A DNA stretch of 28,106 nucleotides from a virus. Numbering within the stretch: position 1 is the first letter of the stretch; the number at the start of each line of letters is the position of its first letter. A model generated the notes under the pieces. That model saw nothing but the letters and a program-made list of their open reading frames with translations. It ran no database searches and was not told where the DNA came from. This document shows positions 22,001-28,106 of this stretch, piece after piece. Made by a program: the position numbers and the translations under genes. Location of the stretch: the IMG/VR virus record IMGVR_UViG_3300049595_001338, positions 1-28,106 of that record; one strand, 5' to 3'.

Positions 22001-23567
22001 TGCTGAGGCTAGAAAATTTGAAGCAGCACTTAAGGCTGTTCAATTTGAGGCAGATGAATTAGCAGAGGGTGCAGCAGAACAGTTAAGTGAAAGATTTGAT
22101 TTTGGTTTTCTTGAAATTGAAAGAAAAGCAAGAGCAGCATTTAAATCAATAAATAAAATGACTCCAGAAGAAATGGAGTTAAGCGTTGCTCTAGATGAAA
22201 GATCAATTGATAAAATACAAAATACGATTGGTGATATTAATTCAAAGATTAAATCTTATAATCGTACTCTTGATTTGATTGGTAGACAAGAAACTGCAAT
22301 CACCGAAACATATGATCAAAAGATTGATTCTTTAAATAAACAAAGAGATGCCTTAGAATCAATAAAGTCAATTAATTCATTTTTGATTTCACAACAACAG
22401 AAACAATTGGGTATTGCCAATGCATTAACACAAGGCGATATTTCTGCAGCAGCAGCAGCAGCACAAGAAATGAGAGCAGAGGCTGCACAAGAATCTTTAA
22501 ACAGAATGGGTACTGGTTTAGAAACTGCAGCAAATAATTTAGAAGTACAAAAACAAAGAGAATTATCTTCAATTACAGCAGTTGTTAATGGTCAAAAATT
22601 AACTAGAAAACAAATTGAAACAGAAATTACAACACTAAGTGATCAAATTTATAATATTGAAATTTTACAATTAGAGCCTTTACAAAAACAAGCAGATGTA
22701 AAGCGACAAATTTTATCAGACCTTGCATTTCAAATTGACCGAGAACAAAAATCTTTACAGATTAATGGAATGACAAGACAAGAGTGGAACTTTATTCAAC
22801 AATATGTAGAAGCATCTAATAAAGAGTCAAATAGTCTTAAAATTAATATAGACGGAATTGCAACTTCTTCTACTACGGCAGCAGGTGCCTGGGCAAGCAT
22901 TCTTGAATCAATGAAGGCTGCTTCATCATTCAGTGTTCCAGGAGCAGGTGCAGCAGGCAGTGGAACTCCTTTTGGTCAGGCAGGATCAGCCACAGCCACA
23001 GCAACAGGAACAGCAACTAAATCAACTGGATCAACTGTTACAGTAAAGTCTGGCAATACATTAAGTGGAATTGCAAAAGCAGCAGGAGTTAGCCTTTCAG
23101 ATGTAATTAAGGCTAATCCACAAATTTCAAATCCGAATTTAATTAGACCAGGACAAGTAATCAAGATACCAGGAAAAATGTATGGCGGTATGGTTAAGCC
23201 AATGAGTATGGGTGGAATGGTTCCTAAATACCTTGCTAATGGTGGACGTATAGGTTCGGATAGTGTACCAACAATGCTAACCCCTGGAGAGTTCGTAATG
23301 AACAAGAGGGCAAGTGCAGAATTTGGCCCAATGCTATCAATGTTAAATGAGTCAAAATATCCATCAATGATAGGTAGTGGATTTGGCACACAAACTCCAA
23401 TTAATAATGTTTCAACATCTGTAAGTGACAACTCAACGGCAGTGTATAATTATAATTTGGGCTTTAGCATTAACGGAAACAATGTAAATGCAAATGATAT
23501 TGCTAGAGTAGTAATGAGAGAAATTAAAAATGTTGATTCACAAAGAGTTAGGGGGCAAAGAGTCTAA
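16029..23567 (+). CDS. Tape measure protein (TP901 type) with LysM domain
   Basis: This 2512-residue protein sets tail length and is ejected first. At about 0.15 nm per residue a tail of some 350-400 nm is implied (inference). Residues about 200-500 are the TP901-type core (AAAMGKTGAELTAQVAQATR, ALKSGLASLINPTKKASEML). Hydrophobic segments lie at about 543-576 and 1208-1270. A glycine-rich DNVPAVLMPGEAVI motif (682-695) recurs as DSVPTMLTPGEFVM (2411-2424). Between these are an unidentified region around 795-1110 starting FGHAVDHK (798-805), and long helical/coiled-coil stretches, strongest near 2060-2290. A LysM-like peptidoglycan-binding unit occupies about 2337-2381 (VKSGNTLSGIAKAAGVSLSD, then NPNLIRPGQVIKIPG). 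I see no cysteine anywhere. GAGGTG (16019-16024) precedes the ATG, and the stop overlaps the next start (TAATG). Confidence 0.93.
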   Translation: MSDVNAKIGVQIDTSQALAELKSLQRQLALFHTSVSKGSASAAAQQRNMQQNLLNSINATGKFSAQMGVVRTSTESFTNALEKNKLSMREYFRYAGGSTKTFGRLFKSEFDTIGKVAQDRVKRLQTQYIKLGRDASGAMKAISVTPTSLNMKDYGTQVALAAQKQALFNQLVKQGSTNLLNFGKNTQWAGRQLMVGFTIPLAYLGTVAGKTFMDLEAQAIRFKRVYGDIFTTTEQTNEALENVRQLAESFTKYGIAVVDTMKMAADAAAMGKTGAELTAQVAQATRLAVLGGVEQGQALETTISITNAFGTAAEDLAKKINFLNAVENQTVVSIEDLTIAIPKAGPVVKQLGGDVEDLAFFLTAMKEGGINASEGANALKSGLASLINPTKKASEMLADMGINIKAIVEGNQGDIKSTVIDFSRALDTLDPLNRARAIEQLFGKFQFSRLSTLFQNVTKDGTQAAKVLGLTTNSVEQLAIMSERELGVLEDAVGTKFKKAIEDLRLTLEPVGKTFLEAVTPIAQSVAGLLDKFNNLGDGTKKFIVVATTLVGIIGPVLLMTFGLLMNAVANGIKLFAIMRTGFLKLGGNSKILAEQTNYLSVEQLEAATVAASLNQAHNRLTQQFNIEASAVRALRQAYIDATVAAANFARTNPGMMMPGRGGAPKKFARGTASVPGRGNKDNVPAVLMPGEAVIPTDIAQNPQVQPIIEALLGGKLQAFGTGTGDAQPFANSPKFQPKMDLSGPSAQVLNTNPSQINSLLLGKSAFTETNEAFAARNAALLARMQGAKSQTKSNLVFGHAVDHKQISGTKVSEQFRKLGFGRENLYTAVGFDIPKEMNGQLNRKNSTVTAGEYRRAILDDNSLRTMTISLSKQGIPDTDALRVAKEIRTNLLKSLNSLPDNALINDKMIYSRMGNERSGIMGALAKSADPIVSRSARTLLGAASTSAVGGSSIKTDKLKSIDDVIKAVQKTNSNPILVKKLNELKAIDPKLLIPTSLNDKGEIVAYRRPEITGGKITKNNVINGLIDGKFKSQREFLGGGRQVLKITKSMNDRFDRLIGKQPQKETVAVRARGEYKVDAKGNLTPLTGQNTERKPASIQTTSRNVSDNRTTTLNPNETVVQRIRRLRGFANAPQVDPKTGSTTMGEVSQSARLSRAQLLAAVEKISLKEAKRRIAAEGKLTNAMNESTEAQKTTKQKLSEFSSKASLGIGAVSGLTIAASFAGGKLGEMAQTIMPFVFGLQGIVALLPMLANPWVAAVAAIALVGGTLYKMSKDMEKARQEGINLSNAMSMTSKKIVDLSVISGTVSASEEAARRRKNIVSGTVEGQRQFGQNVLGSEFGKQILADIEIQSKNGQSIKQISQNLANNLAVAVAQGAVTTSQARSIAAALGEELGSYEIPALVSGKLVSLLGPNGENLTTDPLQVTLEIQRSSMDKQAQAFQTAIKGVLENKNTFAGAKLDMAPTSIFDRFKNLFDPTTLFDYFGERKQSAKLTSAAVQLGLQEVAQNQGLVDSLNRQYDIKLKSAKTEQEINTIQGQRKDALNQLNANNANALNLLIKQKDQLGVDGFTKGIKAAADAMYKEGPMAVFKDQAIEALNKLKDSKFKTELQVGLASGQVSPTVITKILSTAAGNKGFETAFKILVDKQGLADASLISELLPSGGADDTTRTLMMSYINNNEEDFKTDMEALAFLNQINPTYGITLDLKANGIQQIATATNALKQVEGLDPQLTKEVVAKLAEEKPGEWKAFYDQWSILSEGKDFVNKNIKVAFDVVSNDPNFKGFGSSAGKSVADIIAKGGILPGPVPTGPDPVDNKNKNRDTFLDDLLIKLKLFRKESVNAMGGWNELLKQLGKGKTIDNFDGVVNKLSRLKVNESVLQFAEGLDAENAAKFFNKITDKAKNGKLVLNQYGKALNQLFPTIQAGTYLRAQEKIKNENNIQIKALDTLKKKGVDAATALKMLEDPATAAAIATGKITPEAFTKMAEETKKATAEARKFEAALKAVQFEADELAEGAAEQLSERFDFGFLEIERKARAAFKSINKMTPEEMELSVALDERSIDKIQNTIGDINSKIKSYNRTLDLIGRQETAITETYDQKIDSLNKQRDALESIKSINSFLISQQQKQLGIANALTQGDISAAAAAAQEMRAEAAQESLNRMGTGLETAANNLEVQKQRELSSITAVVNGQKLTRKQIETEITTLSDQIYNIEILQLEPLQKQADVKRQILSDLAFQIDREQKSLQINGMTRQEWNFIQQYVEASNKESNSLKINIDGIATSSTTAAGAWASILESMKAASSFSVPGAGAAGSGTPFGQAGSATATATGTATKSTGSTVTVKSGNTLSGIAKAAGVSLSDVIKANPQISNPNLIRPGQVIKIPGKMYGGMVKPMSMGGMVPKYLANGGRIGSDSVPTMLTPGEFVMNKRASAEFGPMLSMLNESKYPSMIGSGFGTQTPINNVSTSVSDNSTAVYNYNLGFSINGNNVNANDIARVVMREIKNVDSQRVRGQRV
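22446..22463 (+). repeat. Six tandem GCA codons in the tape measure gene
   Basis: Six consecutive GCA triplets encode a run of alanine in the C-terminal coiled-coil region of the tape measure protein. The tract is short and in frame, and could change length by whole codons through replication slippage. Confidence 0.6.
23037..23171 (+). other. LysM-like domain coding segment within the tape measure gene
   Basis: The segment encodes residues about 2337-2381 of the tape measure protein. It has the LysM layout: VKSGNTLSGIAK strand-helix, a second helix with SDVIKANP, then LIRPGQVIKIP. LysM binds N-acetylglucosamine polymers, so this part may contact peptidoglycan during DNA entry. Confidence 0.8.
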
Positions 23568-24202
23568 TGGCTACTAGTGCTTATTTGACAGGTAGACGCA
23601 GGTATACAAGACCACAGGGTATATTATGGGCAAACAACCCTGGAACCCTCTCTAATGGCTTATATGTGCCTAATGGCATAGAGGTAGGAGCAGATACAGA
23701 AGAAACAGATGTCAACCTATTGGATCAGTTTATTATTCTGTCTGATCATAATAGGGGAGAAATGCAGTTCAATACTCAAAGAATTGAGCAACGAACAAGA
23801 ACAATTAATGGTCGTATGCGTTCATATCATATTGCAGATAAACTAAGTATGTCTGTATCATGGAGCATGATTCCTTCAAGAGGGTATGCAGGATTGGCTA
23901 ATTTTAATGAAACAACAGGTATAGCACCAAACGAAGGATCTACATCTGAATATACAGCAGATGGTGGTGCTGGTGGAGTAGAAATTCTTGATTGGTATGA
24001 AACTCATCAAGGGCCTTTTTGGATGTATCTTGCCTATGACAAGTACACAAACTTAGAAGGACAGGGATACAAGTATGATGGTTTGAACAGATATAATCAA
24101 ATCATTCAAGTTTATTTTGCAGACTTTAATTATTCCGTAGTAAAACGTGGTGCAACAAATCATGATCTTTGGAACATATCGGTAACACTGGAAGAAGTCT
24201 AA
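23567..24202 (+). CDS. Distal tail protein-like
   Basis: A 211-residue protein encoded directly after the tape measure gene, where distal tail (Dit) or minor tail proteins normally lie. The sequence is strand-rich: RRRYTRPQGILWANNPGT at the N-terminus, then MQFNTQRIEQRTRTINGRMRSYHIADKLSMSVSWSMIP, GGVEILDWYETHQGPFWMYL, and RYNQIIQVYFADFNYSVVKRG near the end. The paired pattern of strands and the closing ISVTLEEV are compatible with a tube-like or ring-forming fold, but I recognise no decisive motif. Its start overlaps the tape measure stop by one base and its stop abuts the next ATG, so three tail-tip genes are tightly coupled. Confidence 0.65.
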   Translation: MATSAYLTGRRRYTRPQGILWANNPGTLSNGLYVPNGIEVGADTEETDVNLLDQFIILSDHNRGEMQFNTQRIEQRTRTINGRMRSYHIADKLSMSVSWSMIPSRGYAGLANFNETTGIAPNEGSTSEYTADGGAGGVEILDWYETHQGPFWMYLAYDKYTNLEGQGYKYDGLNRYNQIIQVYFADFNYSVVKRGATNHDLWNISVTLEEV

Positions 24203-27200
24203 ATGTTTGAAAGTACTGAATTAAAAAATCACTTTGAAACATCTGCAACAATACAGACAGAGTCTTTGGTTCTGGTTGAATGGAATATGAATATGCCAGA
24301 CAATATATCTAAACTTGGTAATTATAGATATAGACCACAAGAACAAAGTTCTCAATTTTTAACATTAGCAAATGTTTTTGATCCAGCAGACGTTGGTTTA
24401 TTTTATACGGGCGCAACAGATGCAGACATTGTTGTTGATGGTGGATTTGAAAACAATGGAACACCTCAAATATTTACTTCAACAAAAGAAAAAAATAAAT
24501 TACTATATTCTTTAGAAGATTGCATAAAGCCATTTAGACCAAGATCTGGAATTAATAAGGCAACATTTTTTAATGGCAAATATTTAGCAAACTCTGGAAA
24601 AGACATTGCAAGACGACCAAGATATTATATGGCATCAAGGTATGACCAATTTAAATATTGGAGTTCTTTTAGAACTGAATCAGGAATTGAAAGAGGTATT
24701 GCTAAAACAATAGTTAATGGGAGTTATTACATAGATGATACTGTACCATTTGTTGTATATAAAAAAAATGTTCCAACAAATAGAATTATTGTAAAGATGC
24801 AAACAAATGTTGGAGACGTGGATTTAGGAGATTTTACAGATATCTCTAAAACATTTTCAGATCCATTATATGGTGATGCAAATAAAACAACCCCAACAAG
24901 GTGGAAAATTCAATATCTTGAAGAAAATAATTGGATTGATGCGTATAATTTTAATGAAAATGATTTACGAGAAGATGGGTTTCCAATTATTTCTAATAAT
25001 GGATATGTTGAGTTACAGTATGCACTAAAAAACATTCCAGATAAATTTAAAAATAATTTTGTTATAGCAGAAACATTTTCTTCTTCAACATTATTGCCAA
25101 CAGAATCAATTGATGGATATGCATATTTGGTTATTGAGAATGAAGGTAGTGTTGGAACATTTTATGTTTGGAATTCAACCACACAAGATTATGAAACTTT
25201 TGTACCATCTTATGGATGGATTTTAGGAAATGAAAAAATTGATAATAAAACAAGTTTTGTAACAGATCTGACATCACCATTATTTTTTACAGAAACGGTA
25301 AACGGAAAAATAGTTTATAGAGAGTTTCAAAATATTCGTGGTTTAAGAATTGTAGTAGAAAAAATGAACAAGTTTGATTCTACTTTTGATTTAATTGAAA
25401 TGTCCCCAAGACTTGTTGCTAATATCTCTGACAAAGTTATAGAATATAACGTAAAAAAAATGCTTTCAGATTTGGGAAATTCTTCTTTACCAGTAGGGCA
25501 GTTGTTGGCTTCAACTGGAAACTTGTCTTTATTTGATGATGATCAAGCATTTAATGATAATAATGATAATAGTATTGTTAGTGACTATATTCGCAAAAAT
25601 ATAAAATTTAATTTTTATGAAAAAATATTAAACGTAAGTGGGTATGATTATTGGGTACCCATTAAAACTTTGTACTCAGATGGTTTTCCACAGGCAAACG
25701 TAACTGCTGGAACACTAGATTTGCCATTAAGAGATTTTTATTTCTTTTTAGAGTCTATGCCAGCGCCAAGAATGTTGGTTACAGAAGTATCACTTAGTTA
25801 TGCCATTACCTTAATTCTTGATTACATCGGATTTAGCAATTATGTTTTTTATAGAAATACGGATGAGCCAGAAGCAGTAATTCCATATTTCTTTATTGCG
25901 CCAGACCAAACTGTGGCAGAAGTTTTAAATCAATTGGCGGTAGCAACACAGAGTGCAATGTTTTTTGATGAATATAATAATTTTGTTGTAATGAGCAAAA
26001 ATTATATGTTGCCAAAAGAAAATGACAGAACAACTAACCTTATTTTGTCTGGATCAAATAATCAGTCTATTAGCGGAATAATTGAAAACCAAACATCAGG
26101 AATATTACCTAATATTTTATCAATAGCATCTGAAGATAAAAGAATTTATAATAATGGAAAAATTAACTATACAACTAGATATATTCAAAGATCTTATGGA
26201 AATATTCGTCAAGCAAGTATGATTGACCAAGAAAAAACTTGGATATACAAGCCAGCATTACTTTGGGAAGCATCTGGAACTGATTCAACAAAAACAATTA
26301 ATGAAGTTGCATCTAAGCAATCAAAATATGTTCTTGGAGCAATGCCAATAAATTCAGACTTATCCAATAATGTTCCAACAGTATCTAATCATAAAATTCA
26401 AAACAATGTAATAGATCTTGGAGAAAACGTTTATTGGCTTACTAGATACCAAGGATATTTTTATTCTAATGGAGAAATTATTAGATATGATGCTGCTCAG
26501 TTTAATGTTACTCTTGCAATTTGGTATCCTATTCAATCAGATGGGTCATTGCTAGAATCTTCACCACAGGTTGTTTTGCCTGGAAGGCTAGCCCCAGTTA
26601 GTATTATTGATAATTTAGATAAAAAAGTTGCCAATGGAGAAATCACAGAAGCGCAAAAAGGTCAAGAAATTCAGGCATGGAGAACTTCACATAGACAGGG
26701 TAGTAGCAATGTTTGGATTACAAGTAATCAAGAATATCAAAATTATTTTAAATCACTACCATTTAATGGAAAAATATATCCTACAGGATTAGTTAGAATA
26801 TATACTATTCCATTTTATGAAACAGTTGATGGAATTACTCGTTTACAAGATGGTCCAGTTTATGAGCATGGACGTGCACAATTCGGAACACCAGTTACAA
26901 CACATTCTGCAGGCATAAATTCTTATTGGTCTAATAATGACTATGTTAAGGGATGCGAAATGAAGACAGAATATTTATTTACAACTAAACTACTTGAAGA
27001 TATATCTGTACCATCAACAACAATTGGTGCAGCAGGAATTAATAATACAAAAGCAAGACAGACATCAAGAAATGGAACCATAAAAAACTTTATGTCTTCA
27101 AGTTATTCAAATGAGACATCGGTTAATAATACTTTATCAACACAGTCTGGAACAATACAATCTTCTGCATTAGTTATGAATGGTCCATCTTTTGCAACAA

Positions 27201-28106
27201 CAGAAAAACCTATTGACTTAGTTTCGTATGTTTATAAAAATTTAAACAATGCATATAAACATTTTGGTGCTAGGGTAAGAATTATTGGAAAAATTGAAAA
27301 CAATGAAATTCGTAGCCAAACTCCAATAGGAAGCACTACATATTACCAGGTTGCTGGAGTAAAACCAGATCAAAACGTAAACATAGGTGGAGGCTCTGGT
27401 GGTTTAGCGGTATTGCTTAATCCAGAAACAAATAATGGATATTATTTTGAAATTGTTGCTTTAACAGAACAAAATGTAGAATCATATTTGAATTTAGACA
27501 ATAATAATAAATCTAGTATTTCGGTTAATAACGTAGTATTTTATAAAATCAAAAAAAATTCTTCAAACAGTGAAGCAATACCTGTAAAACTTTGGGGCGG
27601 ATTATCAAAAATTATAGTTGATGACGGTAGATTTACAGGACAATATAGGATGACTGGCGAAGAAAACCCAACGGTTTATGATTTGGCTGTAGAGTATCAG
27701 GATATAGGAAAGGTTAGAAGGTTCTTTTTGTATATCAATAATCAATTAATTCAGGTTGTGGATGATCCAGATCCACTTCCAATATATAATAATATGGCCC
27801 CATTTGTTCGTGGATCTTCTAGGGTTATGTTTGAAAATATTTATGCATTATCTGAAAATTATTCTCAAAATAGTGTTTTTACAGTTGGAGAAACTCTTTC
27901 ATCAGCATTTGGGAATAAAGAAATAAATGCTAGTGAATCTTTTAGAAGGTATGCTATGAGCGGAATTATTCAGTCAACCTATCTGTCTGGAATTAGTTCT
28001 CAAGAATCACCTAAATATAATTTATATTTTGAAGAATTTGGCTCAATTATGAGAGAATGTTCTTATTTTGATATAAAATATGATCGTGCATATCCTGCTC
28101 TTTATG
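24203..28106 (+). CDS. Large tail-tip / minor tail protein, 3' end beyond window
   Basis: An open frame of 1301 codons starts at ATG 24203, directly after the preceding TAA, and runs off the right edge, so the C-terminus is missing. It begins MFESTELKNHFETSATIQTE. Residues about 515-610 (MLVTEVSLSYAITLILDYIG, then FIAPDQTVAEVLNQLAVATQ and FFDEYNNFVVMSKNYMLP) resemble tail-hub or baseplate-type minor tail proteins. From about residue 1025 there is a concanavalin/LamG-like region: HFGARVRIIGKIE, GGGSGGLAVLLNPETNNGYYFEIVAL, then VYDLAVEYQDIGKVRRFFLYINN. It shares KIIVDDG (1136-1142) with the 1154-residue protein. A role in the tail tip and host surface contact is inferred from position and the lectin-like end. 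No Shine-Dalgarno is obvious. Confidence 0.8.
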   Translation, partial: MFESTELKNHFETSATIQTESLVLVEWNMNMPDNISKLGNYRYRPQEQSSQFLTLANVFDPADVGLFYTGATDADIVVDGGFENNGTPQIFTSTKEKNKLLYSLEDCIKPFRPRSGINKATFFNGKYLANSGKDIARRPRYYMASRYDQFKYWSSFRTESGIERGIAKTIVNGSYYIDDTVPFVVYKKNVPTNRIIVKMQTNVGDVDLGDFTDISKTFSDPLYGDANKTTPTRWKIQYLEENNWIDAYNFNENDLREDGFPIISNNGYVELQYALKNIPDKFKNNFVIAETFSSSTLLPTESIDGYAYLVIENEGSVGTFYVWNSTTQDYETFVPSYGWILGNEKIDNKTSFVTDLTSPLFFTETVNGKIVYREFQNIRGLRIVVEKMNKFDSTFDLIEMSPRLVANISDKVIEYNVKKMLSDLGNSSLPVGQLLASTGNLSLFDDDQAFNDNNDNSIVSDYIRKNIKFNFYEKILNVSGYDYWVPIKTLYSDGFPQANVTAGTLDLPLRDFYFFLESMPAPRMLVTEVSLSYAITLILDYIGFSNYVFYRNTDEPEAVIPYFFIAPDQTVAEVLNQLAVATQSAMFFDEYNNFVVMSKNYMLPKENDRTTNLILSGSNNQSISGIIENQTSGILPNILSIASEDKRIYNNGKINYTTRYIQRSYGNIRQASMIDQEKTWIYKPALLWEASGTDSTKTINEVASKQSKYVLGAMPINSDLSNNVPTVSNHKIQNNVIDLGENVYWLTRYQGYFYSNGEIIRYDAAQFNVTLAIWYPIQSDGSLLESSPQVVLPGRLAPVSIIDNLDKKVANGEITEAQKGQEIQAWRTSHRQGSSNVWITSNQEYQNYFKSLPFNGKIYPTGLVRIYTIPFYETVDGITRLQDGPVYEHGRAQFGTPVTTHSAGINSYWSNNDYVKGCEMKTEYLFTTKLLEDISVPSTTIGAAGINNTKARQTSRNGTIKNFMSSSYSNETSVNNTLSTQSGTIQSSALVMNGPSFATTEKPIDLVSYVYKNLNNAYKHFGARVRIIGKIENNEIRSQTPIGSTTYYQVAGVKPDQNVNIGGGSGGLAVLLNPETNNGYYFEIVALTEQNVESYLNLDNNNKSSISVNNVVFYKIKKNSSNSEAIPVKLWGGLSKIIVDDGRFTGQYRMTGEENPTVYDLAVEYQDIGKVRRFFLYINNQLIQVVDDPDPLPIYNNMAPFVRGSSRVMFENIYALSENYSQNSVFTVGETLSSAFGNKEINASESFRRYAMSGIIQSTYLSGISSQESPKYNLYFEEFGSIMRECSYFDIKYDRAYPALY

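Noticed and set aside
1-28106. tRNA genes, CRISPR arrays, insertion sequences, attachment sites
   Set aside because: All gaps between genes are under about 170 bases and none shows cloverleaf, spaced-repeat or terminal-repeat patterns.

Overview
The window is an AT-rich (by eye about 35-37% GC) segment of a long-tailed, non-contractile (siphovirus-type) Caudoviricetes genome. It covers the structural half: portal, protease/scaffold, capsid, connector, tail tube, tail chaperone, tape measure and first tail-tip genes. Every convincing gene lies on the + strand, and no tRNA, rRNA, CRISPR array, integrase or transposase was seen. The protein types (HK97-fold capsid, PBSX-type portal, LamG-like fibre protein opening with HPLVLWALDD, long TP901-type tape measure) resemble phages of Actinobacteria. 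The low GC and start codons sitting on top of -10 boxes (leaderless genes, common in Actinobacteria) would fit a low-GC, for example freshwater, actinobacterial host. The host assignment is inference only. No terminase gene is present, so it should lie outside the window.

Layout. 1-168: intrinsic terminator and two candidate -10 boxes. 169-2199: adenosylcobalamin-dependent (class II) ribonucleotide reductase. 2235-5699: 1154-residue LamG/concanavalin-like structural protein. 5718-6113: unknown small protein overlapping the portal gene. 6106-7710: portal. 7751-9085: prohead protease fused to scaffold, with an internal strongly ribosome-bound start at 8510 that would give free scaffold. 9113-10264: major capsid protein, followed by a strong terminator. 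10355-13421: five neck/connector genes, four of them joined by TAATG overlaps or a near overlap. 13493-14125: major tail protein, followed by a terminator. 14204-16013: two paralogous tail assembly chaperones, one long (G+T) and one short (G), with a SAM methyltransferase between them. 16029-23567: 2512-residue tape measure protein with a LysM domain. 23567-24202: distal-tail-like protein. 24203-28106: large tail-tip protein that runs off the window.

How it works together. The genes form an assembly line from portal to tail tip, but the expression design is unusual for late phage genes. Instead of one long operon, almost every gene or gene group has its own extended -10 element (TGnTAtAaT) without a clear -35, and four genes have the -10 box only 6-9 bases before the start codon and no Shine-Dalgarno. 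The two most abundant virion proteins, capsid and tail tube, have strong ribosome binding sites and are closed by terminators. The long and short tail chaperones, normally made from one gene by a programmed frameshift, appear here as separate duplicated genes with very different translation signals. That arrangement is the most striking candidate for an undescribed mechanism in the window.
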